This document shows positions 42,028 through 50,756 of a stretch of DNA of 62,808 nt, in pieces. Each line of letters starts with the position of its first letter. The stretch's first letter is position 1. The notes beneath the pieces were generated by a model. It made no database searches. It was not told the origin of the DNA and saw only the letters and a program-made list of their open reading frames with translations. Position numbers and translations under genes: made by a program. The stretch comes from Candidatus Melainabacteria bacterium SSGW_16 (GTDB taxonomy: Bacteria; Cyanobacteriota; Vampirovibrionia; 2-02-FULL-35-15), in assembly GCA_004769085.1 (NCBI GenBank), contig DUDS01000001.1, positions 55,578 through 118,385 of the forward strand, given 5' to 3'.

Positions 42028-43158
42028 TTATTTTTGTTCAATTACTCTTAAAAAATATGCAAGCAGAATAAAAATATAAGAACTGAAACTATAAGCCAAA
42101 TCATTAAAATCTAACCCCCCGAATTCAATACAGGAAGTCGCTACAGCTAATAAAGGTGCAATTAGTAAAATAATTGCGCAGCCTTCAAGAAATTTTATTT
42201 TATTATTCTTCATCCTTTGCATAGAAATTAAAAGGCAAAAAATAATCATTAAGATTACTTTAATCAAATTAAGAATAGGATCTAAATATAGAATTTTGCC
42301 TGATTGCACCTGCAATGGAGTAAAGCCAGAGGGAGCATATAAATAAAAAGGAAGAGTAACTATAATAAAAGCTATTAAAACAATCAGAAAATACTTTATA
42401 GATTTTTTTGGACCCACATTCTGCATTAAAAATGAAAAGAAAACAGGTAATGTTAAAATCAGGTCGCCTCTAGATGACAATGCTATACCAAGAAAAATTG
42501 CAGATAAATATTTCTTCCAATAACTGATATTATTTCTGCTCAAATGGTTAATTAAAAGAATTAAAAAAACTAGAACTATTATTGTAGATGATAACTTATA
42601 ACCACTTACTATAAGTTCATGTAAGGATTCAGGTGAAGTAAACATTAAAGTCCAGATAAATAAAAGAGAATATCTCCAATCTCCAAGGATCTTTTTTAAA
42701 CATAAGAATAAAATGGTTAGCCAAAAAATGTTTTGTAATGCCATGTTGCCAAGTAAAACAAAAGGAACAGATAAAATTAAAGAGCCTGGTAATGGTCCTA
42801 CTGGGTTTCCAAGATAAGATTTAGTATAATATGGATATGTAAAATTTATTAATGCTTTTACTGCTGCTGCTGTTACCTCATCTGCATCACTACCTCCTCC
42901 ACCTTTAAATCCTAAATTAGCTATTGGATATAAGAAGTAAGGCACAATAAGAACAATAACTATTAATGTAACCAAAGCTAAAATTAATGCTTGTTTTTGA
43001 GAAAGATTATTTTTTATTAAATTACAGATTGATTTTAATTTTGTGTAATAAAAAGTAATAAAAACCAAATAAATAATTAATAAAGAATATCCTGAAAATT
43101 TAACTAAAATAAATCCTGAAGAAATTATTGTAATTAAAACTATCCATAATAGATTCAC
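42028..43158 (-). CDS. Polytopic membrane protein, probable GT-C glycosyltransferase-like
   Basis: The protein has 376 residues with about ten hydrophobic helices. The first outside loop holds GGGGSDADEVTAAAVKALIN, whose acidic cluster is at the place of the catalytic residue in GT-C enzymes. I do not recognise a named family. It lacks the long soluble C-terminal domain of the GT39 proteins here. It is downstream of the tRNA cluster on the same strand, 29 bp after tRNA-Thr. The function as a glycosyltransferase is inferred from topology only. Confidence 0.65.
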   Translation of the reverse strand: MNLLWIVLITIISSGFILVKFSGYSLLIIYLVFITFYYTKLKSICNLIKNNLSQKQALILALVTLIVIVLIVPYFLYPIANLGFKGGGGSDADEVTAAAVKALINFTYPYYTKSYLGNPVGPLPGSLILSVPFVLLGNMALQNIFWLTILFLCLKKILGDWRYSLLFIWTLMFTSPESLHELIVSGYKLSSTIIVLVFLILLINHLSRNNISYWKKYLSAIFLGIALSSRGDLILTLPVFFSFLMQNVGPKKSIKYFLIVLIAFIIVTLPFYLYAPSGFTPLQVQSGKILYLDPILNLIKVILMIIFCLLISMQRMKNNKIKFLEGCAIILLIAPLLAVATSCIEFGGLDFNDLAYSFSSYIFILLAYFLRVIEQK

Positions 43159-43186
43159 AACTTTTTTTAAAAATATAAAATAAAAA

Positions 43187-43259
43187 AGCCCCCCAACGGG
43201 ATTGAACCGTCGACCTCGTCCTTACCAAGGACGTGCTCTACCAACTGAGCTAGAGGGGC
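43187..43259 (-). tRNA. tRNA-Thr (GGU anticodon)
   Basis: Minus strand, starting GCCCCTCTAGCTCAGTTGG. The anticodon loop TTGGTAA carries GGT. The T-arm is GACGGTTCAATCCCGTT and the acceptor 3' strand GGGGGGC pairs with one G-U. A run of T follows at once downstream. It lies 1 bp from tRNA-Tyr. Confidence 0.95.
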
Positions 43260-43260
43260 A

Positions 43261-43343
43261 TGGGCGGCGCTGGGGTCGAACCAGCGAAGGCTTACGCCAG
43301 CAGATTTACAGTCTGCCCCCTTTGGCCACTCGGGCAGCCGCCC
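43261..43343 (-). tRNA. tRNA-Tyr (GUA anticodon)
   Basis: Minus strand, starting GGGCGGCTGCCCGAGTGG. The anticodon loop CTGTAAA carries GTA. A long variable arm of class II form, T-arm GGTTCGACC and acceptor GCCGCCC plus A are present. It is probably co-transcribed with the downstream tRNA-Thr. Confidence 0.95.
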
Positions 43344-43351
43344 TTTCTTTA

Positions 43352-43433
43352 TAACGCTTCGTCGCTGCTACGCAGACTCCTCGCTATTTTGATCATCACT
43401 TAACGGCGCTCAGATTTTCGTTTCAGAAAATCT
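43352..43433 (+). repeat. Intergenic GC-rich repeat ending in a hairpin (copy D)
   Basis: This segment between two tRNA genes has the GC-rich parts CGCTTCGTCGCTGC, ACTCCTCGCTATTTT and ACGGCGCTC. They align with copy A, and GCTCAGATTTT is identical to 11 bases of copy C. It ends in AGATTTTC (43412-43419) and GAAAATCT (43426-43433), an 8-bp stem with a 6-nt loop and no bulge. The tRNAs around it are on the minus strand. Confidence 0.55.
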
Positions 43434-43444
43434 TTGCTTAGCAA

Positions 43445-43516
43445 AGCCGAAGATCAGATTTGAACTGACAACCTACGGTTTACAAAACCGTTGCTCTACC
43501 ATTGAGCTACTTCGGC
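43445..43516 (-). tRNA. tRNA-Thr (UGU anticodon)
   Basis: Minus strand, starting GCCGAAGTAGCTCAATGG. The anticodon loop TTTGTAA carries TGT. The T-arm is TCAGTTCAAATCTGA and the acceptor CTTCGGC. Length is 72 nt. It lies 16 bp downstream of tmk on the same strand and is followed by repeat copy D. Confidence 0.95.
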
Positions 43517-43532
43517 ATATTGCTCCAATAGT

Positions 43533-44147
43533 TTAGCAAATATTAAGTCTTTCTCTAAGTATGTTAATTACTTCATTATGTAAAACCTCAACTGTTTTGG
43601 TACCATCCAGCACAACATACCTGTTTTTATATATTTTTGCAAGCTCATCATATCCTGAAATTACAGCATTATAAAACTGAGCTTTTGAGTTTTCTATTTT
43701 ATCTTTTGATGCCTTTTTTTCTGCCCTATCAAGAAAAACATTAAAATTTATCCTGAAAAGAAATGTTAATTTAGGCTCTGGAAGTCCTGTAACTTCAACC
43801 AGTTTTAAAATTTTATTTATGTCAAGCCTGCGCCCAAAACCCTGATAAGCAATTGTAGAGTCATAATATCTGTCACAAAGTACTGTTTTATTTGCAGATA
43901 CAGCAGGTAAAATAACTTTTTCATAATTATCCTGAATACCAGCAAAAAATAAAAACATTTCATTTATTTCGGATAATTTTAAATCAAACCTGTGAAGCAG
44001 TATTTTCCTTAATTCTTTCCCAAGCTGAGTATCACCAGGATTTGCAGTAAAAACAACATTCTTATTCTTCGAAAAACTTTTTCTTAAAAGTTCTATCTGT
44101 GTAGTTTTCCCTGAACCATCTATACCTTCAAAGGTAATAAAATACAT
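43533..44147 (-). CDS. tmk: Thymidylate kinase
   Basis: The protein has 204 residues. The P-loop is FEGIDGSGKTTQ (7-18), the DRYYDSTIAYQGFGR segment holds the DR(Y/H) nucleotide site, and the LID region has the FLDRAEKKASKDKIE stretch. It phosphorylates dTMP to dTDP. It starts 2 bp after the cytochrome c gene and ends 16 bp before tRNA-Thr on the same strand. Confidence 0.95.
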   Translation of the reverse strand: MYFITFEGIDGSGKTTQIELLRKSFSKNKNVVFTANPGDTQLGKELRKILLHRFDLKLSEINEMFLFFAGIQDNYEKVILPAVSANKTVLCDRYYDSTIAYQGFGRRLDINKILKLVEVTGLPEPKLTFLFRINFNVFLDRAEKKASKDKIENSKAQFYNAVISGYDELAKIYKNRYVVLDGTKTVEVLHNEVINILRERLNIC

Positions 44148-44149
44148 GG

Positions 44150-44506
44150 TTATTTACCCATCAGTGAAGTTACATACTTGTATAGTTCATTAAATTGCTC
44201 TGGGTTTGAAGTGAGATTTTTAAACTTTGGCATTGGTGGCGGAGGGTTATCAATAAAATCCTTGAAAACTGCTTTTGAAAGTATTTTTTTAGAACCAATT
44301 ATTGATTTCTCAGCTTTTATAAGATTTCCACCACTTAAATGACACCCTGAACAGTTTTTTTTAAATAATCTTTCACCCGTACTTAGATCTCCTTTATGCT
44401 GGGCATTACCAGGCTGTACAAGTAAAGTATAGGCCAGTACAAAAACTGTATAAATACAGGAACCTATTAACAGAAACTTCAATGAATAAGGGATTTTATT
44501 TAACAT
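44150..44506 (-). CDS. Small class I cytochrome c
   Basis: The protein has 118 residues. Residues 10-30 form an N-terminal hydrophobic anchor or signal peptide. The heme site is NCSGCH with C52, C55 and H56, and the probable sixth ligand is M92 in PPPPMPKFKNLT. The pattern GERLFKKNCSGCHLSGGN resembles c6-type and related monoheme electron carriers. It would work in the periplasm. Its position between rplI and tmk gives no hint of a redox partner. Confidence 0.85.
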   Translation of the reverse strand: MLNKIPYSLKFLLIGSCIYTVFVLAYTLLVQPGNAQHKGDLSTGERLFKKNCSGCHLSGGNLIKAEKSIIGSKKILSKAVFKDFIDNPPPPMPKFKNLTSNPEQFNELYKYVTSLMGK

Positions 44507-44554
44507 CTATGGGAATTAAGAAGCAGGTTTTAAGGGAAATTATAATACAAAACT

Positions 44555-45019
44555 TTACTGTTCTTCGTCCTTAATAACAAGCTTTATTTCGGGTGTAATT
44601 TCACTATGTAGTTTAAATTTAATCTGAAACTCACCAACTTCAGATATTGGTTTTTTTAAAAGAACCTGTTTTTTTGAGATTTCAATATCAGCATCATCTT
44701 TTAATCTTTCTACAATTTCTTTGGCAGTAATTCTTCCGTAAAGCTTACCTGCTTCACCTGCTTTAACAGTAATAGTGATTTTTCCAAGTTCTGTTATTTT
44801 TTTTGCAAGTTCTTCTGCTTGTTGTTTTTCTTCCTGATACTGTTTTTCTAGGAGAGCTTTTTTCTTCTGAATCCTTTTAATTTCACCAGGTGTTGGAATT
44901 GTTCCAAGTCTCTGTGGAATTAGAAAATTTCTGGCATAACCTGGTTTAACCGAGACTATTTCACCCACTTCACCCAGCTTGTGGACCTTTTCATTAAGTA
45001 AAAGTTTTACATTTGGCAT
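44555..45019 (-). CDS. rplI: 50S ribosomal protein L9
   Basis: The protein has 154 residues. VKLLLNEKVHKLGEVGEIVSVKPGYARNFL is the N-terminal 23S rRNA-binding domain (shown in part), followed by the long connecting helix (KKALLEKQYQEEKQQAEEL) and the C-terminal domain with LYGRITAKEIVE. AAGGGA lies 8 bp before the ATG, and a near-consensus promoter lies upstream. Confidence 0.96.
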   Translation of the reverse strand: MPNVKLLLNEKVHKLGEVGEIVSVKPGYARNFLIPQRLGTIPTPGEIKRIQKKKALLEKQYQEEKQQAEELAKKITELGKITITVKAGEAGKLYGRITAKEIVERLKDDADIEISKKQVLLKKPISEVGEFQIKFKLHSEITPEIKLVIKDEEQ

Positions 45020-45040
45020 AGTTAAATCCCTTTTTAGCAG

Positions 45041-45069
45041 AAAATAATTCTATCATTTTATCCTGTCAA
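45041..45069 (-). promoter_or_regulatory. Sigma-70 promoter of rplI
   Basis: On the minus strand, TTGACA (45069-45064) and TATTTT (45046-45041) are spaced by exactly 17 bp. The start would fall near 45034, about 15 nt before the rplI ATG, enough for its AAGGGA ribosome site. This is the best promoter match I found in the window. Confidence 0.7.
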
Positions 45070-45098
45070 ATTATGTATTAGCAAAAAAAAACAGCAAA

Positions 45099-46685
45099 TC
45101 AACCTTTTAGAGTTACATATCTGGCTTCTGAAATTCCTTCTATTTCTCCAACTTTCTTTAAGACTTCGGCAGGAATAGGATCATCTAAATTTAATATCAT
45201 TACTGACATTTTTCTTGGGCCTTCTCTGCCCACATGCATTGAACTTATGTTTACGTTCTCTTTCCAGAGTATTGTAGAAACCTGTGCAACCATACCGGGT
45301 TTATCCTTATGATGCGTCACCAGCATATGTTCAGCCAGAGTAGCACTCATAGCATAGTCATCTATCTGGATTACTGCAGAAACATTATTTGCCAGCAGGG
45401 TACCAGCAATGAGTTTTTCCCCTTTATCAGTTCTTACTATAACTTTCAATTCTTCAACATAATCACTCGTATCAGAAGATTTTGACTCAACTATTTTTAT
45501 GTTTCTGGTTTTTGCAACAACAGGAGCATTTACAAAATTTACTCCTTCAATGCTGCAGGATAATACTCCTTTTATAACTGCTACTACAAGTGGCTCAGTA
45601 TTTTTCTTTGCAAGCTCTCCCCTAGCTTCAATCCGGATCTCAAACACCTTTCCATCTATAAGCTGTGCAGCTATCTTGCCAAGACTTATTGCTAAATCCA
45701 TAAACGGTTTTACCTGCAGGATAGTTTCAGGTTTCATTGCAGGCAGATTAACTGCACTTCTTGCAAACCCACCTGATAAAACGTCTCTTATTTGTTCTGC
45801 TACATCAAGAGCAACATTTAACTGGGCTTCTTCAGTGCTTGCTCCAAGGTGTGGTGTAAGTACAATCTTATCCCCAAGATAAAGTAACGGACTGTCTTTT
45901 AAAGGTTCTTCTTCAAATACATCAAAAGCAGCACCAGCCACATGCCCGGTTTTAATTGCTTCAGCTAAAGCATTTTCATCCACAATCCCACCTCTGGCAC
46001 AATTAATAATCCTTACACCCTTCTTGCATTTTTTAAAAATTTCAGTGTTCAGTAAATTCGTAGTCTCTGGTGTCTTTGGAATATGAAATGAAATAATATC
46101 AGAGTTCTTCCAGATTTCATCCAGGGTGACAAGCTGAAAACCAAGTTTTGATACTGCTTCTTTATCAACAAAAGGATCAAAAGTAATCACTTTCATGCCC
46201 ACAGATTTTGCAATAATACCAACCCTTGTACCAATTTTGCCCAAGCCCACAATTCCAATTGTTTTATTAAAAAGTTCAAATCCAACAAAACTGGATCTTT
46301 TCCATTCTTTTTTCTTCATTGAGGTATCAGCTGCAGGAATTTGCCTGGCAAGAGACATAATCATTGCAAATGTATGTTCTGCAGCTGCTGTAGTATTTCC
46401 TTCAGGTGAATTAACTACAATAATTCCTTTATTTGTAGCAGCTTCTAGATCAACATTATCAACACCAACACCTGCACGTCCTATAATTTTCATTTTTGAA
46501 TTACAGGCTTCAATTATTTCTTTTGTTACCTTGGTACCACTTCTTATTAGCAGGGCATCATAATTCTTTATAATATTTTTAAGTTCCTCAGCAGATACAC
46601 CTGGCTTGTAATCAACTTCAGCAATCTGCTTAAGTATTTCAAGCCCTGATTCATTCAACTTATCTGTAACAAGAACCTTTGGCAC
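45099..46685 (-). CDS. serA: D-3-phosphoglycerate dehydrogenase
   Basis: The protein has 528 residues, the long form. RSGTKVTKEIIEAC and GRAGVGVDNVDLEAATNKGI are followed by the NAD motif GIVGLGKIGTRVG and ARGGIVDENALAEAI; LTPHLGASTEEAQ holds the catalytic histidine. The intervening ASB domain and a C-terminal ACT domain (LVTHHKDKPGMVAQVSTIL) are present. It makes 3-phosphohydroxypyruvate, the first step of serine synthesis. Upstream lies the repeat copy C. Confidence 0.95.
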   Translation of the reverse strand: MPKVLVTDKLNESGLEILKQIAEVDYKPGVSAEELKNIIKNYDALLIRSGTKVTKEIIEACNSKMKIIGRAGVGVDNVDLEAATNKGIIVVNSPEGNTTAAAEHTFAMIMSLARQIPAADTSMKKKEWKRSSFVGFELFNKTIGIVGLGKIGTRVGIIAKSVGMKVITFDPFVDKEAVSKLGFQLVTLDEIWKNSDIISFHIPKTPETTNLLNTEIFKKCKKGVRIINCARGGIVDENALAEAIKTGHVAGAAFDVFEEEPLKDSPLLYLGDKIVLTPHLGASTEEAQLNVALDVAEQIRDVLSGGFARSAVNLPAMKPETILQVKPFMDLAISLGKIAAQLIDGKVFEIRIEARGELAKKNTEPLVVAVIKGVLSCSIEGVNFVNAPVVAKTRNIKIVESKSSDTSDYVEELKVIVRTDKGEKLIAGTLLANNVSAVIQIDDYAMSATLAEHMLVTHHKDKPGMVAQVSTILWKENVNISSMHVGREGPRKMSVMILNLDDPIPAEVLKKVGEIEGISEARYVTLKG

Positions 46686-46738
46686 AAAATTTACCTCAAA
46701 GATATTCTAATTCATTATATTAATAAAATGTTGTTTCT

Positions 46739-46847
46739 GCCTACCGCCCTCCTCGCTCATTCTTCGCTTGTCGGGCTTTGCAATGTGCATTTGGAACATC
46801 CTCTTGCTACATTGCTCAGATTTTACCGAATAAATCGGATAAAATCT
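46739..46847 (+). repeat. Intergenic GC-rich repeat ending in a bulged hairpin (copy C)
   Basis: A GC-rich stretch (CCGCCCTCCTCGCTC, TCTTCGCTTGTCGGGC) is followed by GCTCAGATTTT, identical to copy D. The hairpin is AGATTTTA-CCGA (46818-46829), loop ATAAA, TCGG (46835-46838), one bulged A at 46839, then TAAAATCT (46840-46847). The inner pairs differ from copies A and B but stay complementary. It lies between serA and the DegT gene, both on the minus strand. Confidence 0.6.
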
Positions 46848-46902
46848 TACCTTTTAAATAGCTTATTCAGAAATGTTACCCTAGCTAAGTAGTAACAAAA
46901 TG

Positions 46903-48039
46903 TTATTTATTGTGAAAAAAACTCTTTATATTTTCACATATATAGTCTTTCTTTTCCCTGTCCAGCTCCGGATACATAGGAAGTGAGAGGATTTCATTAC
47001 ATATTCTTTCAGTAACAGACAGATTATAATTTCTTCCCTTTAAGTAAGAAAATGCTTTTTGTTTGTGAATAGGTATTGGATAATAAATCAAAGTATCAAT
47101 TTTTTTCTTTTTTAGCTCTTCCTGTAATTTATCCCTGGATTTTGTCCTTATAGTATATTGATGAAAAATATGGGTACAGTTTGGTTTTATAGATGGGATA
47201 ACAATTTCTTCAATGCCTGAAAGACAAGAACTAAAGTAATCCCCAGTATCTTTTCTTGCCTGGTTCCACCTGTCCAGATGTTTTAATTTAATTCTTAGTA
47301 TTGCAGCCTGAATTTCATCAAGCCTGCTGTTAAAGCCTACAATATCGTGGACATATCTTTTTGGAGAGCCATGCATTCTGAGAAGTCTGATCTTTTCAGC
47401 AAGCGCAGAGTCATTCGTAAAAAGTGCACCGCCATCACCAAAACACCCAAGATTTTTTGTGGGATAAAAACTGGTAGTGCCAATATTTCCAAAAGTACCA
47501 ACCATTTTGCCATTGTATTTTGCACCAATTGCCTGTGCACAATCCTCTATAACATACAAACCATGGTTATTCGCAATTTTTACTACTTCTTCAATTTCAC
47601 ATGACTGACCATATAAATGTACCGGGATAATACATTTTGTTTTTTTTGTAATTGCTTTTTCAATCTTTGATACATCTATATTAAAATCACTCTCTACTAT
47701 ATCCACAAAAACAGGTTCAGCCCCCACTAATGCAACAGCTTCAGAAGTTGCAAAATAACTGTGCGATACAGTAATAACTTCATCACCAGCTCCAATACCC
47801 AATGCTTTTAGTGCAAGTACTATTGCATCAGTACCGTTTGCACAGCCAATTACATTTTTACATGAAAGGTATTTTGCAAGATCCTGTTCAAAGGCAGTAA
47901 CATTAGGGCCTAAAATATAATTTGCACTTGAAAGAACATCATTTACAGCTGCATCAATTTCATCCTTAAGAGCCTCATAATGACTTACAAGGTCAATAAT
48001 GGGAACTGCAATCTCTTTTTTATATTCAACTTTACTCAT
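46903..48039 (-). CDS. DegT/DnrJ/EryC1/StrS family sugar aminotransferase
   Basis: The protein has 378 residues. GCANGTDAIVLALKALGIG, PVHLYGQSCEIEEVVKIA and EDCAQAIGAKYNGKMVG lead to TSFYPTKNLGCFGDGGALF with the PLP lysine K195. It transfers an amino group from glutamate to a keto-sugar nucleotide, giving an amino sugar for glycan building. The C-terminal IYYPIPIHKQKAF is typical. It is the first gene, on the locus's left end, of the capsule-like region, 36 bp downstream of the AlkP-fold gene on the same strand. Confidence 0.9.
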   Translation of the reverse strand: MSKVEYKKEIAVPIIDLVSHYEALKDEIDAAVNDVLSSANYILGPNVTAFEQDLAKYLSCKNVIGCANGTDAIVLALKALGIGAGDEVITVSHSYFATSEAVALVGAEPVFVDIVESDFNIDVSKIEKAITKKTKCIIPVHLYGQSCEIEEVVKIANNHGLYVIEDCAQAIGAKYNGKMVGTFGNIGTTSFYPTKNLGCFGDGGALFTNDSALAEKIRLLRMHGSPKRYVHDIVGFNSRLDEIQAAILRIKLKHLDRWNQARKDTGDYFSSCLSGIEEIVIPSIKPNCTHIFHQYTIRTKSRDKLQEELKKKKIDTLIYYPIPIHKQKAFSYLKGRNYNLSVTERICNEILSLPMYPELDREKKDYICENIKSFFHNK

Positions 48040-48075
48040 TCTTTAAATTATTATTTTGACTGTATAATTATACCT

Positions 48076-49554
48076 TCATTGTGAAAAAGCAAGCTCAAGC
48101 AAGATTGATTTACACTCAGTTAAATCAATTTTTTTTCTTGAGTCATCCGGGTTAATACCCTTACCATAAATTGCTAATATTCCTTCAGGAGTATGATAAG
48201 CTGTGGCTACATCAAGCTTATGCATTTTAATACCAGCCAAGTTCCATTCTATAGTCTTACTTTTATTGTTGCCTAAATTGTAAGTAAATACTTCACTAGT
48301 TGCATCATCATAAGTTGGATTATGAATTGTAATACTAACACTGTTCCCCATTTCATCAACTGAAAAAAGCCTTTTTCCACTAGAAGTAAAACAACTATTT
48401 AATGCTTTGTTAATTTGCTTTCTAATAATTGGATCCTTAACTTCAATAGCAACTTGAGGCACCATTGCTAAGAGTGGTTTATAATCATTTGGATTTATAC
48501 CTATGATTTTAAAAAGTTTATTTATATTTTCAAGTTCAGCAGAGAACCCTTCATAAGAACTATATTGAATAGTATCTTGCCCCATGCTTGTAGCAAATAC
48601 AAGGGTAATATCAGGATTCTTTTCAAGAAAACTCATTGCATCTTTAAAAATATTATCCAGGATCTCCAGCCCAAACAAGATTGCAGAAAGATGTTCACTC
48701 TTTCGGATTACTTTAAAATCTTTAAAGTCCTCAGGAAAAATATCATGCCAATATCTATGCATTAGGCTTGCAACATGATTTGTAAAAAAGCTGGAAAAAG
48801 CCGGTGGATCTTGCACACTATAAAGCGACTTAAAAATATCCCAAAACAAAATACATTGAAAAGTTGTTCTCCTTGCAAGATGATTTTTGTTAGTAAGTTC
48901 CATAAGTAACTGAGTAAAAGACTGAATCAAGGTACTAAAAGTAATACCAAGCCTTGGTAATAAAAAAATAAGCTGAAAAAATTCTTTCGATAAAAGTTCT
49001 TTTTGTCTAACTACAAGCCCATTTTTTTGAACTTGATCCAGGTTAAACCTTTGAAAGATTTCTAAGTAATTAGGAATACAACGTTCATCATGAGCAAAGG
49101 TATCAGGAACATAAAACCCATTATTCCCAGGATAAAGAGGTGGCCAGCTTTGTAATGAGCCACAAACACCAATGTTATAGCCTCTATCTATAAAATCCTG
49201 CCAGATTGCTTTACCTTTAAAAGTACTTATGTCCTGCCCTAAAAACTTAATCTGGTGTTCATTACTTGATATCCCACGGTGAAATGTTGGCCAAGTAATC
49301 CAAGGAGATAATTCACCACTATCAATAACTATGTCTTTTCCTTCTCTTGACTTTCCTCTAACAAGTTTTGCTTCATCCAAATCTCTTTTCACATCAGTTA
49401 TTACTGTTGTATAAGTCTTTGAGCCTTCAAAAAACTTTTTAATGTTTGATAGCTTGGGGTGATTTTTAAATCTATCAATTAATCTCCATGGTATTTCATT
49501 AATCTCTAAGACAAGAAGCTTCTTATTTAACTTATTTTCCTCTGAACCACTCAT
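48076..49554 (-). CDS. AlkP-superfamily (type I phosphodiesterase-like) protein
   Basis: The protein has 492 residues. LLVLEINEIPWRLIDRF at the N-terminus and ELSPWITWPTFHRGISSNEH are the pattern of the phosphodiesterase/nucleotide pyrophosphatase branch; the Thr in the WPT segment would be the nucleophile. LVFATSMGQDTIQYSSYEGF near residue 325 replaces the usual metal-binding DHG-type motif. Metal ligands are therefore not all evident and activity is uncertain. A similar protein occurs in polysaccharide clusters of Cyanobacteria, from memory. A role in phospho-substituent removal or transfer is inferred from context. Confidence 0.6.
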   Translation of the reverse strand: MSGSEENKLNKKLLVLEINEIPWRLIDRFKNHPKLSNIKKFFEGSKTYTTVITDVKRDLDEAKLVRGKSREGKDIVIDSGELSPWITWPTFHRGISSNEHQIKFLGQDISTFKGKAIWQDFIDRGYNIGVCGSLQSWPPLYPGNNGFYVPDTFAHDERCIPNYLEIFQRFNLDQVQKNGLVVRQKELLSKEFFQLIFLLPRLGITFSTLIQSFTQLLMELTNKNHLARRTTFQCILFWDIFKSLYSVQDPPAFSSFFTNHVASLMHRYWHDIFPEDFKDFKVIRKSEHLSAILFGLEILDNIFKDAMSFLEKNPDITLVFATSMGQDTIQYSSYEGFSAELENINKLFKIIGINPNDYKPLLAMVPQVAIEVKDPIIRKQINKALNSCFTSSGKRLFSVDEMGNSVSITIHNPTYDDATSEVFTYNLGNNKSKTIEWNLAGIKMHKLDVATAYHTPEGILAIYGKGINPDDSRKKIDLTECKSILLELAFSQ

Positions 49555-49603
49555 TATAATAAATAATTATTCCACGTAATCAAGATTAGATTTACATATG
49601 TAA

Positions 49604-49609
49604 TATAAT
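49604..49609 (+). promoter_or_regulatory. -10 box of a nearly leaderless gmd promoter
   Basis: TATAAT at 49604-49609 ends 9 bp before the gmd ATG at 49619, so the transcript would start at about the initiation codon. No ribosome site precedes the ATG. No clear -35 is found. Confidence 0.4.
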
Positions 49610-49618
49610 AAGCTTTAT

Positions 49619-50755
49619 ATGCAAAAGAAAGCTTTAATTACCGGAGTCACAGGACAAGATGGAACATACTTAGCAGAGCTATTACTAGAAAAAGGTTATA
49701 TGGTTCATGGTATTAAAAGAAGATCTTCTACATTTAATACTCGTAGAATAGATCACCTTTATCAAGATCCACATAATCCTAATTCAAAATTCTTTCTTCA
49801 CTATGGAGACTTGACTGATTCAACAAGCACTATACGTTTAATTCAAAAAATTGAACCGGACGAGATCTACAATCTTGGAGCACAGAGCCATGTACAAGTT
49901 TCATTTGAAAATCCCGAATATACTGCGAATGTAGATGCTCTTGGTACATTAAGAATGTTAGAAGCTATAAGAATTTTAGGACTTGAGAAAAAGACACGTT
50001 TCTATCAAGCATCATCTTCCGAAATGTATGGTTTAGTGCAAGAAACCCCCCAAAGAGAAAGAACACCTTTTTATCCTCGATCTCCTTACGGAGTTTCAAA
50101 AGTGTTTGCATTCTGGATTACTGTTAATTATAGAGAAGCATATGGCATGTATGCTTGTAACGGTATACTTTTTAATCATGAATCCCCAATTCGTGGAGAA
50201 ACTTTTGTAAGCAGAAAAGTAACTAGAGCAGTAAGTAGAATTGCAGTAGGATTAGAAAATAAATTGTTTCTTGGAAACCTTGAAGCTAAAAGAGACTGGG
50301 GGCATGCAAAAGATTTTGTAACTGGTATGTGGCTTATGCTTCAACAAAAAAAACCAAAAGATTATGTACTTGCTACAGGCATTTCTACTTCTGTTAAAGA
50401 ACTCACAGAAATGGCTTTCAAAGAAGTAGGAATAATAATTGAATGGGAAGGTAAAGGAACAGAAATAAAAGGAAGAATTAAAGACTTTACAACCAATCCA
50501 ATTCCAATAGTTACCTCAAATTATAAAAAAGGTGATGTTTTAATTGAAATAGATCCTAGGTATTTTAGACCTAGTGAAGTTGATTCCTTGCTTGGAGATC
50601 CAACACTTGCCGAAAAAGAGCTTGGATGGAAAAGAAAATATGATTTACCATCACTTATAAAAGAAATGGTTAAATCAGATTTAGAAGAAGCCAGACAAGC
50701 TTTATATCTAAAAGAAGGCGGATTTAAAGACAGAGAAATTATTCATAGTTCATAA
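49619..50755 (+). CDS. gmd: GDP-mannose 4,6-dehydratase
   Basis: The protein has 378 residues. [20 protein letters not shown] is the NADP-binding start, then [19 protein letters not shown]. The catalytic set is SSSEMYG with the YGVSK pair (Y and K four apart). [20 protein letters not shown] and [19 protein letters not shown] are diagnostic. It makes GDP-4-keto-6-deoxymannose, the substrate of the next gene, whose ATG follows this stop after 1 bp. Confidence 0.95.
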   Translation: MQKKALITGVTGQDGTYLAELLLEKGYMVHGIKRRSSTFNTRRIDHLYQDPHNPNSKFFLHYGDLTDSTSTIRLIQKIEPDEIYNLGAQSHVQVSFENPEYTANVDALGTLRMLEAIRILGLEKKTRFYQASSSEMYGLVQETPQRERTPFYPRSPYGVSKVFAFWITVNYREAYGMYACNGILFNHESPIRGETFVSRKVTRAVSRIAVGLENKLFLGNLEAKRDWGHAKDFVTGMWLMLQQKKPKDYVLATGISTSVKELTEMAFKEVGIIIEWEGKGTEIKGRIKDFTTNPIPIVTSNYKKGDVLIEIDPRYFRPSEVDSLLGDPTLAEKELGWKRKYDLPSLIKEMVKSDLEEARQALYLKEGGFKDREIIHSS

Positions 50756-50756
50756 A

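Noticed and set aside
45499..45882. Plus-strand frames opposite serA (also 46195-46563)
   Set aside because: They mirror a well-identified gene and show no start signal or family features.
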